Source: Gilliamella apis
GTDB lineage: Bacteria > Pseudomonadota > Gammaproteobacteria > Enterobacterales > Orbaceae
Direction of reading: 5' to 3'
Assembly: GCF_030758615.1 (NCBI RefSeq)
Contig: NZ_CP132381.1
Location: 2,356,001 to 2,420,000 of the forward strand
Length of the DNA: 64,000 bases
Shown: positions 20,460 to 30,023 of the stretch, in pieces
Numbering within the stretch: position 1 is the stretch's first letter
Layout of the letters: each line of letters starts with the position of its first letter
Translations under genes and position numbers: made by a program
The notes under the pieces: generated by a model
Database searches by the model: none
The model's input: only the letters and a program-made list of their open reading frames with translations
What the model was told of the DNA's origin: nothing

Positions 20460-21806
20460 ATGAAAAAAACTTTAACCTTTTTAATTGGCTTAGCATTAAG
20501 TCAATCTGTGTTTGCTGAAAACTTAGTTCAAGTTTATGAACAAGCAAAAGAAACCAATCCAGACTTACGCAGTTCATTGGCTGAAAAAGATAAAGCTTAT
20601 TCAGCAATTTCAGGTTCTCGTGCAAGTTTACTTCCGCAAGTTGGTCTAAGTGCTTCTTATGGTGTAACGCATGGGCGTCGAGAGAGCAGCGGAAAGAACA
20701 GTAAAAACGGTAGCTTATATCAAGTCGCCATATCGCAAAGTATCTTCAATTTTTCTAATTGGAAAGCTTTAGATATCACAAAAAAACAAGCAACTATTGC
20801 AGATATTTCTTATCAATATCAAGGCCAAACATTGATTTTAAACACTTCTGTAGCTTACTTTAATGTACTTAAATGTCTTGATGCATTAAGCTTTATCGAT
20901 GCACAGAAAAAAGCAATTGGTCGTCAATTAGAACAAACTCGCCAACAACATAAAGTTGGTTTAGTTGCCATTACAGACGTACAAAATGCACAAGCAAACT
21001 ACGATTTAACAGTAGCGCAACAAGTTAATGCATTAAATGACTTAAATAACGCTATTGAAGCATTGCGTCAAGTTAGTGGTCGCTTTTACTCTAAGCTAGC
21101 AAGTGTTGATACCAAAACCTTTAAAACTCAAGCGCCAACACAAATTAATACATTGCTAAAACAATCTGAAACAGCCAATCTTAACTTATTAACTATGAAG
21201 TTAAATCAAGAGATTGCTCGTGATCAAATAAAAATGGCACAATCAGGTTATATGCCTACAGCAAGTCTTGATGCATCAACTAACTTAAATAAATCTGATA
21301 GTTATGGTAATAAAAATTATCAACGACATACCGCTGGGAAAACATATTCAGGTGATAACAAAATTGGAGTTAGTGTAAGCTTACCGCTTTTCTCTGGTGG
21401 CGCGACCGTTTCACAAGTTCAACAAGCACAGCATAATTTTGTCAGTTTTAGTGAAAAACTTGAAAGTACTAATCGTAGTGTGATTAACCAAGTTCGTTCA
21501 TCTTATAACAATATTTCGTCATCAATTAGTGCGATTAGAGCATATCAACAAGCGGTTGTTTCTGCACAAAGTTCATTAGAAGCTACATCTTCTGGTTATC
21601 AAGTAGGTACGCGTACCATTGTTGATGTACTTAATGCCACCACACAACTTTATAGCTCAAAACGAAATCTATCTGATGCTAAATACAACTATTTAACGAG
21701 TTTACTACAGTTGAAATATGCTGTTGGTACTTTAACTGCAAATGATTTAGTTTACTTAAACAACATGTTAGGTAAAGAAGTTAGTACTATTGCAACAATA
21801 AAATAA
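20460..21806 (+). CDS. tolC: Outer-membrane channel TolC
   Basis: Trimeric outer-membrane efflux channel used by multidrug pumps and type I secretion. The signal peptide MKKTLTFLIGLALSQSVFA precedes the mature chain ENLVQVYEQA. Paired OEP domains follow, with the repeats SYGVTHG and RQVSGRF in the first half and GYQVGTRTIVDVLNA in the second. The frame opens with a TTG at 20457 just before the ATG; I choose the ATG at 20460, giving 448 aa. A strong terminator follows. Confidence 0.97.
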   Translation: MKKTLTFLIGLALSQSVFAENLVQVYEQAKETNPDLRSSLAEKDKAYSAISGSRASLLPQVGLSASYGVTHGRRESSGKNSKNGSLYQVAISQSIFNFSNWKALDITKKQATIADISYQYQGQTLILNTSVAYFNVLKCLDALSFIDAQKKAIGRQLEQTRQQHKVGLVAITDVQNAQANYDLTVAQQVNALNDLNNAIEALRQVSGRFYSKLASVDTKTFKTQAPTQINTLLKQSETANLNLLTMKLNQEIARDQIKMAQSGYMPTASLDASTNLNKSDSYGNKNYQRHTAGKTYSGDNKIGVSVSLPLFSGGATVSQVQQAQHNFVSFSEKLESTNRSVINQVRSSYNNISSSISAIRAYQQAVVSAQSSLEATSSGYQVGTRTIVDVLNATTQLYSSKRNLSDAKYNYLTSLLQLKYAVGTLTANDLVYLNNMLGKEVSTIATIK

Positions 21807-21832
21807 TAAATTATAAAGTTAAATTAGACATA

Positions 21833-21858
21833 AAAAAGCGATCATCAGATCGCTTTTT
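21833..21858 (+). terminator. Terminator of tolC
   Basis: An 11-bp perfect stem (AAAAAGCGATC and complement), loop ATCA, with the T-run in the 3' arm. Can also act on leftward transcripts from the LysR gene. Confidence 0.9.
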
Positions 21859-21918
21859 CTATTTTGGGTGATTAATTTATCTAATTTAATTCAATTACTA
21901 AGTGTATTGCAATATTTA

Positions 21919-22809
21919 TCAAGACATAGCATTAACCATAAACTCAATAAAAATATTAAGTTTAGGTAACCTTTGCTTATCTGCTGTATATAAAATATGA
22001 GTTTCTCTAGGCGGTGGCAAAAAATCTTGTAAAATAGGAATTAATTTGCTTTGTTTTATCGACTCATTCAATACTGACTCAGGTAACATCGTGATACCTA
22101 ATCCTTCAATAGCGGCTGCAGCCAATGCAGTGGTATTATTACTTTGAAATGCGCCAGAAATAGCGATATTAGTTAACTTACCATTGATAGTAAATGGCCA
22201 AAAATTATCTTTTTTGGTCGGAGTGACATATTGATAAATTAAGCATTGATGTTTCTTCAAATCATCAGGTATTGATGGTATGCCATTCTGAGCTAAATAG
22301 CTTGGTGAAGCAGCAAAAATCAGCTGTAAGTCACTTAGTTTACGAGCAATTAAACTTGAATCATTTAACGAGCCAATTCGAAACACCACATCAAAATCAT
22401 CTTTAACTAAGTCAACATAACGATCGCTTAATTGCATATCAATATTCACTTTCGGATAACATTTCATAAAGCGACTTATTACTGGTATCAAATTAAATTG
22501 ACCATAACTAATCGGGGCACTAATCCTTAACCTTCCTTTAGGCTCTTGGCTAAATTGTTGGGCTAATGATTTTGTGCTTTTGATTTCACCTAGAATAAAC
22601 AAACATCGTTCATAATACTGTTTGCCAAATTCAGTTAAATGTTGCGATCTTGTCGTTCGATTAAGCAATTTCAGACCCAAATAATTTTCTAAAAAAAGAA
22701 TATATTTAGCAATCATTTGTGGGGAGGTATTTAATGAAATTGACGTTGCAGCAAAAGAGCCTGTTTTTACTGTTATAACAAATGCTTCCATACATTTAAC
22801 TAAATCCAT
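21919..22809 (-). CDS. LysR-family transcriptional regulator
   Basis: Winged helix-turn-helix activator/repressor with a C-terminal substrate-binding domain. The N-terminus has MDLVKCMEAFVITVKTGSFA and the helix-turn-helix around residues 18-40. The effector domain contains GRLRISAPISYGQ and LGITMLPESVLNE, as in the CrgA-like subgroup. Length 296 aa, typical. It is divergent from the short-chain dehydrogenase gene across 231 bp, the normal arrangement of a LysR regulator and its target; the inducer is unknown. Confidence 0.88.
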   Translation of the reverse strand: MDLVKCMEAFVITVKTGSFAATSISLNTSPQMIAKYILFLENYLGLKLLNRTTRSQHLTEFGKQYYERCLFILGEIKSTKSLAQQFSQEPKGRLRISAPISYGQFNLIPVISRFMKCYPKVNIDMQLSDRYVDLVKDDFDVVFRIGSLNDSSLIARKLSDLQLIFAASPSYLAQNGIPSIPDDLKKHQCLIYQYVTPTKKDNFWPFTINGKLTNIAISGAFQSNNTTALAAAAIEGLGITMLPESVLNESIKQSKLIPILQDFLPPPRETHILYTADKQRLPKLNIFIEFMVNAMS

Positions 22810-23040
22810 ATTGGTAACCCTCAGTTGTTAATAAATCAATTTTTATATTATTTATTGTCATTTTATCAATGAATATAATATAGATCTTCAATTAAATACG
22901 GAAATTTAGTGAGCATATAATCATCATTAAACAAAGTTTTGCTGATTAAATTTGCATAACTATTTTTATGTCAGCTAATTATCTAGTGATGTCAACTCAT
23001 TAAAATATAGCTACCAATCTAAGTAACAAAAGGATTAAAA

Positions 23041-23820
23041 ATGGAAAATAAAAAATTTACTCTTATCACTGGCGCTAGCTCAGGAATAGGTTATGCAACA
23101 GCAATCGCATTTGCCAAAAGAAACAAAAATCTGATCGTAATTGCTCGAAGAAAAGAAAATTTAGAATCATTACAGCAACAAATTGCAGAGATAAATCCAA
23201 AAATTGAAGTTATTATAAAAGTTTACGATTTAACCAACATACAGTCTAATTATAATTTATTTAATGAATTAGAAAATTATTTTATCGAAACTTGGGTTAA
23301 TAATGCCGGTTTTGGTCATTATGGCAGTGTAAACGATCAAGATTTAACAAAGATTGAATCAATGCTGCATTTAAATATTGAAGCATTAACCATTCTATCA
23401 ACGCTTTATGTACGTAAATATAAAGATCAAGCAAATACTCAGTTGATTAATATATCATCTCGAGGTGGCTATACTATTGTGCCAAATGCTGTTACCTATT
23501 GTGCCACTAAATTTTATGTTAATGCTTTCACTGAAGGGCTTGCCCAAGAACTGATACAGGCTAAGGCTCAATTAAGAGCAAAAGTACTAGCTCCGGCCGC
23601 AACACAAACGGAATTTGGCAAAAAAGCCAATAATGTTGATAAATATGATTATGATAAAAGTTTTGCTAAATATCATTCTGCTGATCAAATGGCTGAGTTT
23701 TTATTAGCCCTTTATGATAGCGACAAAATCATTGGCGAGATCAGCACGAAGGATTTCTCATTCAGTTTAAAAAATAATATATTACCTTATTCGGGTAATC
23801 CAGCAGAAAATCAGAAATAA
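23041..23820 (+). CDS. Short-chain dehydrogenase/reductase
   Basis: NAD(P)-dependent oxidoreductase of the SDR family. The nucleotide motif TGASSGIGYA is at residues 10-19, NNAG is present at about residue 87, and the catalytic Ser-Tyr-Lys appear as ISS then YCATK. Length 259 aa. AAAGGA lies upstream. The substrate cannot be told from the sequence. It is probably controlled by the divergent LysR gene. Confidence 0.88.
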   Translation: MENKKFTLITGASSGIGYATAIAFAKRNKNLIVIARRKENLESLQQQIAEINPKIEVIIKVYDLTNIQSNYNLFNELENYFIETWVNNAGFGHYGSVNDQDLTKIESMLHLNIEALTILSTLYVRKYKDQANTQLINISSRGGYTIVPNAVTYCATKFYVNAFTEGLAQELIQAKAQLRAKVLAPAATQTEFGKKANNVDKYDYDKSFAKYHSADQMAEFLLALYDSDKIIGEISTKDFSFSLKNNILPYSGNPAENQK

Positions 23821-23868
23821 ATAATTAATAACAATTAAAGTTATTTATATAAAGGATTTTGGGGTTTC

Positions 23869-23892
23869 AAAAACCCCGTTCCTCAATTTTTT
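23869..23892 (+). repeat. Dispersed motif, copy 1
   Basis: AAAAACCCCGTTCCTCAA followed by a T-run. Other copies are at 26295-26322, 38593-38617, 39712-39737 (inverted) and 39798-39822. All are intergenic. Confidence 0.7.
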
Positions 23893-23900
23893 GTTATTTT

Positions 23901-24147
23901 AGTTTCGGACGTTTTGTTGTTTAGTGGTTGGTTTTATATGGTGATTACGTCCGAGTAAAGAGCATTTGAGCGAACTCTCTTTATCAATTCACGCGGCGAC
24001 TAAGCAAATGGTCACAATGTAACTGCCTTCCGCCTTCGTTCGCTGTTAACGCACCGGCGGTGATTTGTTCCTGACAAACAACAAGCCAGCCAAACATCTA
24101 TGTTTGCCATGCTAATCTCTCTCAGTTGTCAGCACATTGCTCCTATC
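23901..24147 (-). repeat. ~250-bp direct repeat, copy A (3' side of secreted gene)
   Basis: Aligns end to end with 25945-26195, by eye about 75-80 percent identical with small indels. Shared blocks include the arms TCGGACGT/ACGTCCGA, CGCGGCGACTA, and GTCACAATGTAACTGC. On the minus strand it folds into two hairpins and has a short frame ending RRKAVTL-stop. It is richer in GC than its surroundings. The assigned strand is the one in which copy B leads into the neighbouring gene. Confidence 0.85.
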
Positions 24148-24212
24148 CTTATTTTTTAGTCCTTAGTCATTGAGCTGTTGAGTTGAAGATATGAAAAATA
24201 GCGTTAGGACAT

Positions 24213-24239
24213 TAAAAAATAATTGCCTAGCAAGGCAAT
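24213..24239 (-). terminator. Terminator of the secreted-protein gene
   Basis: ATTGCC (24222-24227), six-base loop, GGCAAT, with a run of T on the minus strand (24213-24218). It is 17 bp after the stop codon at 24257. Confidence 0.8.
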
Positions 24240-24256
24240 GCCCGTAGTAGCTCGAA

Positions 24257-25747
24257 CTAAAGTGATACACATAACCCGTGCGCGAGAAAAACGACAAACG
24301 GGTTATTACTATTTGCATCACTCGTCCAATAAGAATTACTACCAAAGCCAGCACCTGTGTAAGTGTACATGCTCCCCCATTCTGGGAAGAACCCTGCTTC
24401 AATATGACGCTGGTATATATCATTAGGTGACGATGATTTAACACCGACAGCATCTTGACACTTCCAAGAACTTGAATCCTGACAAATCGTATTAGTTAAA
24501 TCCTTAACAGTAGGCACCCGATAATCACCAATTTTTGTACACCACGACGATGTACTCGAATAAGTGTAATAAACCTTACCACGATTGACGAACCACTGCT
24601 TTAATACAAAACCATACTTGACAACCGCTTTACCTTTTCTATCACGACCAACTAACTCGAAAGTCTGAGGCAAAGATGGCCTTTTGATACGACGTGGATT
24701 ATCTGAACGCTGTTGCGAAGAGTCTGTAACGGCAGGACCAGTTAGGGTGACACGAACGCTATTTTTTGTTGATTTGGTCATCTTAGCCTTAATATCACCA
24801 TTAGGAGAAACCGCCTTCCAATATAAGGCCTGATTATTACCTGCAATATCCAAATCAAAAAACAAATTATGAGCGCCAGTAGTCGGAAAGTTTAAACCAT
24901 AAGACGATGGCGTAACTGACTGAGTAAGAAATCCTTTATTAGGGTTCCAAATGTTAGCAGGACCAGTGTAATATGAAGAACCATTAACCAAGTTAGGCTT
25001 GACAAAACAAATCACTGGTGTTGCCTTAGGATTAATATAATAAGTGGCATTACTGGCACTAAAACGACTTTCATTAGGTATACCATAACGTGTTTTTAAT
25101 GTACCACCAGTATTAGATAAGGTTAATTTATACGGGGACTTACAAATAGTCAGCACTTCATTACGGGCGACAGCCTGATTATATTTATCAACAATGGTTA
25201 AGCTTAAACTACCTGTCGCGGTTATATCATTAATCCCCTGACCATCACCATCATCATCACCCCAATAATTATAAGGCGTACCAATAAGTGAACTTAATGC
25301 AATAGAATTAGTATTTGTTGGCACTAACATACCAATATCCGCAAAAGTTTGGCCCGCAATAGGCAATTCAATTGGTTTTGTTATACTGGAATTAGTATCC
25401 GATGGTGTATATTGTTCACCATTAGATAAAAATATTCCAAGCAGACCGTCAGTATCAGTCATTCGTGTACGCCCTCCATCAAACGTTAAATATGGGGCTG
25501 AGCCATGTATGATATTAGCAGTTTCAGAGGTTAATGCGTGATTAGAAAAAGAGATAGGTAATAAAACAACCATAGTTAACACAAAAAAAACTTGCCGAGA
25601 TAAAAAAGCTAAACCAATAAATTTTGAAAAATTTTGCCGAAGTTGCTGGAAAAATAAACTATAGTGAAGTACTAGACGATGCGAGCTTAACTTTACTAAC
25701 GTTAATTTAGAGATTGGACAGGTTTGGTGTTGTAAATTATAATACAT
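24257..25747 (-). CDS. Secreted protein of unknown function (possible invasin/adhesin-like domain)
   Basis: Not recognised with certainty. The 496-aa protein begins with a long leader; a hydrophobic segment at about 52-67 and a likely cut after Ala71 (ISFSNHA) indicate an extended Sec signal. The mature part contains GSAPYLTFDG, an acidic GDDDGDGQGINDITATG, and a C-terminal region with cysteines (WCTKIGDYRVPTVKDLTN, then YWTSD and FLAHGLCVSL). The CxxxxxYRVPT-to-YWTSD arrangement resembles the C-terminal adhesion domain of intimin-like invasins, but this is from memory. It shares the same order of motifs with the gene at 47683-49329. It is flanked by direct repeats A and B and has a clear terminator. 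Confidence 0.7.
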   Translation of the reverse strand: MYYNLQHQTCPISKLTLVKLSSHRLVLHYSLFFQQLRQNFSKFIGLAFLSRQVFFVLTMVVLLPISFSNHALTSETANIIHGSAPYLTFDGGRTRMTDTDGLLGIFLSNGEQYTPSDTNSSITKPIELPIAGQTFADIGMLVPTNTNSIALSSLIGTPYNYWGDDDGDGQGINDITATGSLSLTIVDKYNQAVARNEVLTICKSPYKLTLSNTGGTLKTRYGIPNESRFSASNATYYINPKATPVICFVKPNLVNGSSYYTGPANIWNPNKGFLTQSVTPSSYGLNFPTTGAHNLFFDLDIAGNNQALYWKAVSPNGDIKAKMTKSTKNSVRVTLTGPAVTDSSQQRSDNPRRIKRPSLPQTFELVGRDRKGKAVVKYGFVLKQWFVNRGKVYYTYSSTSSWCTKIGDYRVPTVKDLTNTICQDSSSWKCQDAVGVKSSSPNDIYQRHIEAGFFPEWGSMYTYTGAGFGSNSYWTSDANSNNPFVVFLAHGLCVSL

Positions 25748-25944
25748 ACCCGAAGCCGTTATTAACCTAATGATTTGTTTGAAATTTTAAATCCTTTTGC
25801 ATAAAAACTCATCCATTCATATAAATATTTTATAAAAGTATAGTGATTGAAAAAAACCATGCAACCTATTTTAACCGTTTAATTGTTAACTTTTGTAAAG
25901 TTTAATGCAATATTACGTCTTAAAATCTATTTTTTTGTTCGTTG

Positions 25945-26195
25945 AGTTTCGGACGTTTTACTGTTTTGTGGCAAGTTCTGTATGGTGATTACGTCCGAGT
26001 AAAGCACATTTGAGCAACTCTCTTTACCAACTCCCGCGGCGACTACGCAAATGGTCACAATGTAACTGCTTTCCACCTTCGTTCGCGTTTAAAGCACCTT
26101 CTGTGCTTTGTTCCTGATAAACCAATAACCTGGCCAAACTTTCCTGTTTGTCATGCTAACATCTCTCTGTTGTCAGCATGTTGCTGATGTTGCTA
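25945..26195 (-). repeat. ~250-bp direct repeat, copy B (5' side of secreted gene)
   Basis: Second copy of the element described at 23901-24147, in the same orientation, about 2.04 kb away. On the minus strand it ends 198 bp before the secreted-protein start, so it lies in that gene's leader. It keeps the 8-bp hairpin arms TCGGACGT/ACGTCCGA and a GTAAAG/CTTTAC stem. One frame reads KAVTL-stop as in copy A. Another is open as SYIVTICVVAAGVGKES and continues to SETQRTKK-stop. Confidence 0.85.
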
Positions 26196-26294
26196 AAATA
26201 ATTACACCAAACTGATTTATAAAAATAAACTTTTATTATTGGCACTAACAAATTCTATAACCACTTTAGCAATTCATTGGCTAGATTTTGACTT

Positions 26295-26322
26295 AAAAAA
26301 ACCCGTTCCTCAAAATTTTTTA
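26295..26322 (+). repeat. Dispersed motif, copy 2
   Basis: AAAAAAACCCGTTCCTCAAA followed by a T-run. Lies between repeat copy B and metG. Confidence 0.7.
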
Positions 26323-26541
26323 TTTAAATTCTGAAATATTTTAACGATATATGATGAAAACTATAGTGACTAGTTGGTTATTGGTTCTTGAATATTATCG
26401 GGATTCTGATTAACTATAGCAATTAAATGGGATTTTATTCGCTTTGAAGGCAAAACTAAAATGGTTGCAAATTATTATTTTAGCAAACAATCAATTGAGT
26501 AACAGAACAAACTTATACTTGTAATATTATTTTATTTAAGC

Positions 26542-26571
26542 ATCTTAACAAGCCTAATAGCTTGTTAAGAT
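26542..26571 (-). terminator. Terminator of metG
   Basis: 12-bp perfect inverted repeat ATCTTAACAAGC/complement with a six-base loop, 27 bp after the metG stop. The T-tract on the minus strand is weak. Confidence 0.65.
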
Positions 26572-26598
26572 ACAGATTAAAGAATTGATTACATATCT

Positions 26599-28626
26599 TT
26601 ACGAGATTCGCATCCCCGGTTTAGCACCACTATCTGGTGATAATAGATAAACACCTTCATTGTCATCTTTACCACTAGCACAAAGCACCATACCCTCTGA
26701 AACACCAAAACGCATTTTACGAGGTGCCAAGTTAGCAATCATAATGGTTAAACGGCCGATTAATACTTGCGGATCTGGGTAGTATTGTTTAATTCCGGAA
26801 AAGACGTTTCGGGTTTCATCGCCAATATCTAGCGTTAATTGCAATAATTTATCTGAGCCTTCCACAAAACTGGCGTTTTTGATTAAGGCAACGCGCATAT
26901 CTACTTTAGCAAAATCGTCAAAATTTATAGTTTCCGCAATTGGTTCGGCTACCTTTTCTTTTGCTGGTGTGGTTGCTGCCGCTTGCTGTTTAGTTTCTTC
27001 AATCATGGCTGTGATTTTATCCATATCAATTCGGTTGAATAACGCTTTAAAACTGTTAATTTTATGACCGGTTAAGGCTTTATCAATTGTATGCCATTGT
27101 AATTGACTATTTAAAAATGCTTCACTACGTTCAGCTAATGAAGGTACGATAGGTTTTAAATAGGTCATTAAAATACGGAATAAATGGATCCCCATTGAAC
27201 AAATATCTTGTAACTGCTGATCTTGCCCTTCTTGTTTAGCAACCACCCACGGCGCTTTTTCATCAATGTAGCGGTTAGCTTCGTCAGCTAAAGCCATAAT
27301 TTCACGTACCGCTTTACCTGATTCTCGTTTTTCAAAAGCATCAGCAATAACTTGCGATTTTTCCACAAATAAGGCGTAAAGTTCTGGTGCAGCAATATTA
27401 TCAGATAATTTGCCGTCGAATCTTTTACTGATAAATCCAGCCGAACGCGATGCGATGTTAACCACTTTATTCACCAAATCGCTATTAACTCGTTGAACAA
27501 AATCTTCAAGATTAAGATCGATATCATCAATATGTGGCGACAATTTAGCGGCATAATAGTAACGTAAACAATCTGGATCCAAATGTTTTAGATAGGTACT
27601 TGCTTGAATAAAAGTACCACGTGATTTTGACATTTTAGCGCCATCAACGGTTACATAACCGTGTACAAAAATATTTGATGGTTTGCGATGTTCACTACCA
27701 TCTAACATTGCTGGCCAAAACAAACTATGGAAATAAACAATATCTTTACCAATAAAATGATAAAGCTCTGTCGTTGAATCTTTATTCCAGAATTCATCAA
27801 AAATCGCTTTATTATTTTTATTACAATAGTTAAGGAAAGAGCCCATATAGCCAATTGGCGCATCTAACCAAACATAAAAATATTTACCTGGCGCATCAGG
27901 AATTTCAAAACCAAAATATGGTGCATCACGACTGATATCCCAAGGTTGTAAACCAGCTTCAAACCATTCTTGCATTTTATTAGCAACTTGTTCTTGTAAA
28001 GTCCCTGAACGTATCCAAGTTTGTAACATTGTGGCAAACTCAGGTAAATCAAAGAAGAAATGCTCAGATTGTTTCAAAATTGGCGTCGCACCAGAAACAA
28101 CCGATTTAGGATCAATTAAATCAGTAGGATTATAAGTAGCACTACAAACCTCACAATTGTCACCATATTGGTCTGCGGCTTTACAACGAGGACATGTACC
28201 TTTTACAAAACGATCAGGTAAAAACATCTGTTTTTCAGGGTCGAACAGTTGTGAAATAACCTTCGTTTTAATATAACCATTCTCTTTTAAACGTTTATAT
28301 ATTTGTTCTGATATTTCACGATTTTCAGGGCTATGGGTTGAATGATAATTATCAAAACTAATGTTAAATCCGGCAAAATCACGTTGGTGTTCGACTTTTA
28401 CTTCCGCGATCATCTGCTCAGGAGTAATGCCTAATTGCTGAGCTTTTAGCATAATCGGCGTTCCATGCGCATCATCGGCACAAATAAAATAGATTTCATT
28501 ACCACGCATGCGCTGGTAGCGAACCCATACATCAGCTTGAATATGTTCAAGCATATGACCTAAGTGAATTGAACCGTTTGCGTATGGAAGCGCACAAGTC
28601 ACCAATATTTTGCGTTGAGTTGTCAT
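26599..28626 (-). CDS. metG: Methionyl-tRNA synthetase
   Basis: Charges tRNA-Met. The class I signature is HLGH in [15 protein letters not shown], and KMSKS is present in GAKMSKSRG. Zinc-binding cysteines occur as CPRC and CEVC. A C-terminal tRNA-binding (OB-fold) domain begins near residue 565 ([13 protein letters not shown]), as in dimeric enzymes. Length 675 aa. Divergent from mrp, the enterobacterial order. Confidence 0.98.
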   Translation of the reverse strand: MTTQRKILVTCALPYANGSIHLGHMLEHIQADVWVRYQRMRGNEIYFICADDAHGTPIMLKAQQLGITPEQMIAEVKVEHQRDFAGFNISFDNYHSTHSPENREISEQIYKRLKENGYIKTKVISQLFDPEKQMFLPDRFVKGTCPRCKAADQYGDNCEVCSATYNPTDLIDPKSVVSGATPILKQSEHFFFDLPEFATMLQTWIRSGTLQEQVANKMQEWFEAGLQPWDISRDAPYFGFEIPDAPGKYFYVWLDAPIGYMGSFLNYCNKNNKAIFDEFWNKDSTTELYHFIGKDIVYFHSLFWPAMLDGSEHRKPSNIFVHGYVTVDGAKMSKSRGTFIQASTYLKHLDPDCLRYYYAAKLSPHIDDIDLNLEDFVQRVNSDLVNKVVNIASRSAGFISKRFDGKLSDNIAAPELYALFVEKSQVIADAFEKRESGKAVREIMALADEANRYIDEKAPWVVAKQEGQDQQLQDICSMGIHLFRILMTYLKPIVPSLAERSEAFLNSQLQWHTIDKALTGHKINSFKALFNRIDMDKITAMIEETKQQAAATTPAKEKVAEPIAETINFDDFAKVDMRVALIKNASFVEGSDKLLQLTLDIGDETRNVFSGIKQYYPDPQVLIGRLTIMIANLAPRKMRFGVSEGMVLCASGKDDNEGVYLLSPDSGAKPGMRIS

Positions 28627-28879
28627 GTTAAATTATTACCTTTAATTTCATAATGGCAGAAATAGTACAACAATCGTGTGATTATCGCTAGATTTATGCC
28701 ATAATTTGCCTAAATTTCTTTATAAAACCAATCAATTTTGAACTGGTTGTGTTTTTATTGGAATGTAAAAAAGATAATTTTGTAATTTATTGTCCATTAA
28801 AGTTATTGATAATATCTATAACAAATTGAAGTAAAATAACTAAATATATACCAACGAGTTAGATACAAGGTCTATTAAC

Positions 28880-29947
28880 ATGGAAGCAAAAAAAATTCTT
28901 GAAAATTTTCGTCACCCTACTCTACAGAAAAATTTGATTGAACTTGGGGCTATTTCCCAATGTGAACGGGTTAATCAAGAACTAATGATTAGCTTGACCA
29001 TGCCTTTTGCTTGGCAAACTGGTTTTGAAGATCTGAAAACAACAGTTACGCCATTATTACTTGAATTAGATGAAGTTGAAAATGTGAATTGGAATATTAA
29101 CTATAATATTGCCACATTAAAGCGAGCAAATAGTCATCATGCTATTAATAATATCAAAAATATTATTGCGATAAGTTCCGGTAAAGGGGGAGTTGGTAAA
29201 TCCTCAACTGCAGTTAATTTAGCTTTAGCGTTACAAAAACAAGGGGCTAAAGTGGGTATTTTAGATGCTGATATTTACGGCCCGTCAATCCCAACAATGC
29301 TTGGCACTGAAAAAGAACAACCATTAACGCCTGACAATAAACATATGTCAGCGATTATGGCTTATGGCCTTGCTAGTAATTCTATTGGCTATTTAGTTGA
29401 TGCCGATGGTGCGATGGTTTGGCGAGGACCAATGGCAAGTAAAGCGCTTTTGCAAATTTTACAAGATACACTCTGGCCTGAACTTGATTATTTGGTTATT
29501 GATATGCCTCCAGGCACTGGTGATATCCAATTAACATTGGCACAAAACATTCCTGTTACAGCAGCAGTTATTGTTACCACACCACAAGATATTGCATTAA
29601 TTGATGCGCAAAAAGGCATCACGATGTTTAATAAAGTAAATATTCCAACCATTGGTATTATTGAAAATATGAGTTATCACATCTGTGAAAATTGTGGACA
29701 CCATGAAGCGATTTTTGGTGAGGATGGAGCTAAGCGATTAGCTGAAAAATACCAAACAAAATTACTTGGTCAAATGCCGCTTCATCGTTTATTACGCCAA
29801 GATCTCGATTCTGGACAACCTACAGTAGTCAACCATCCTGATAGTGAATTTACACAACTATATTGTAATATTGCCGCACAAGTTGCTAGTCAACTGTATT
29901 GGCAAGGAGAAACAATTTTGCCAGATATATCATTTAAGGCGTTATAA
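28880..29947 (+). CDS. mrp: Mrp/ApbC iron-sulfur cluster carrier ATPase
   Basis: P-loop NTPase that carries Fe-S clusters to target enzymes. An N-terminal MIP18-like domain (about residues 1-85) precedes the deviant Walker A SSGKGGVGKSS at about 97-107. MPPGTGDIQL is the Walker B region. CENCGHH carries the CxxC cluster-binding cysteines. Length 355 aa. Divergent from metG across 253 bp. Confidence 0.96.
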   Translation: MEAKKILENFRHPTLQKNLIELGAISQCERVNQELMISLTMPFAWQTGFEDLKTTVTPLLLELDEVENVNWNINYNIATLKRANSHHAINNIKNIIAISSGKGGVGKSSTAVNLALALQKQGAKVGILDADIYGPSIPTMLGTEKEQPLTPDNKHMSAIMAYGLASNSIGYLVDADGAMVWRGPMASKALLQILQDTLWPELDYLVIDMPPGTGDIQLTLAQNIPVTAAVIVTTPQDIALIDAQKGITMFNKVNIPTIGIIENMSYHICENCGHHEAIFGEDGAKRLAEKYQTKLLGQMPLHRLLRQDLDSGQPTVVNHPDSEFTQLYCNIAAQVASQLYWQGETILPDISFKAL

Positions 29948-29953
29948 CGGAAA

Positions 29954-29990
29954 TTTATATTGGTTGTTAAAGAATAACAACCAATATAAA
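29954..29990. terminator. Long perfect hairpin between mrp and the phosphatase gene
   Basis: A 16-bp perfect inverted repeat with a 5-base loop (AAGAA), beginning 7 bp after the mrp stop. The arms are T-rich at the left and A-rich at the right; there is no long T-run. It lies between convergent genes, consistent with a bidirectional terminator. Confidence 0.7.
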
Positions 29991-30023
29991 TAAATCATTT
30001 AGTTGTCCATTAACACCCTATAG

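Larger units (their letters stand above)
23821..24256. other. Intergenic region with repeat copy A
   Basis: No convincing gene. It contains a hairpin (GGGGTTT...AAACCCC, 23861-23877) that can end the SDR transcript, one copy of the short TTCCTCAA motif, repeat copy A (23901-24147) and the terminator of the downstream minus-strand gene. Confidence 0.6.
25748..26598. other. 851-bp intergenic region with repeat copy B
   Basis: No supported gene. Holds the presumed 5' leader of the secreted-protein gene, repeat copy B (25945-26195), one copy of the dispersed motif (26295-26322), about 220 bp of featureless AT-rich DNA, and the metG terminator. Confidence 0.6.

Noticed and set aside
24163..24453. 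A 96-aa minus-strand frame over the 3' end of the secreted-protein gene
   Set aside because: Overlaps a well supported gene in another frame, runs through its terminator and has no family motif.
23901..26195. Insertion sequence or transposon bounded by repeats A and B
   Set aside because: The enclosed gene is not a transposase, repeats are imperfect, and no target-site duplication is visible.
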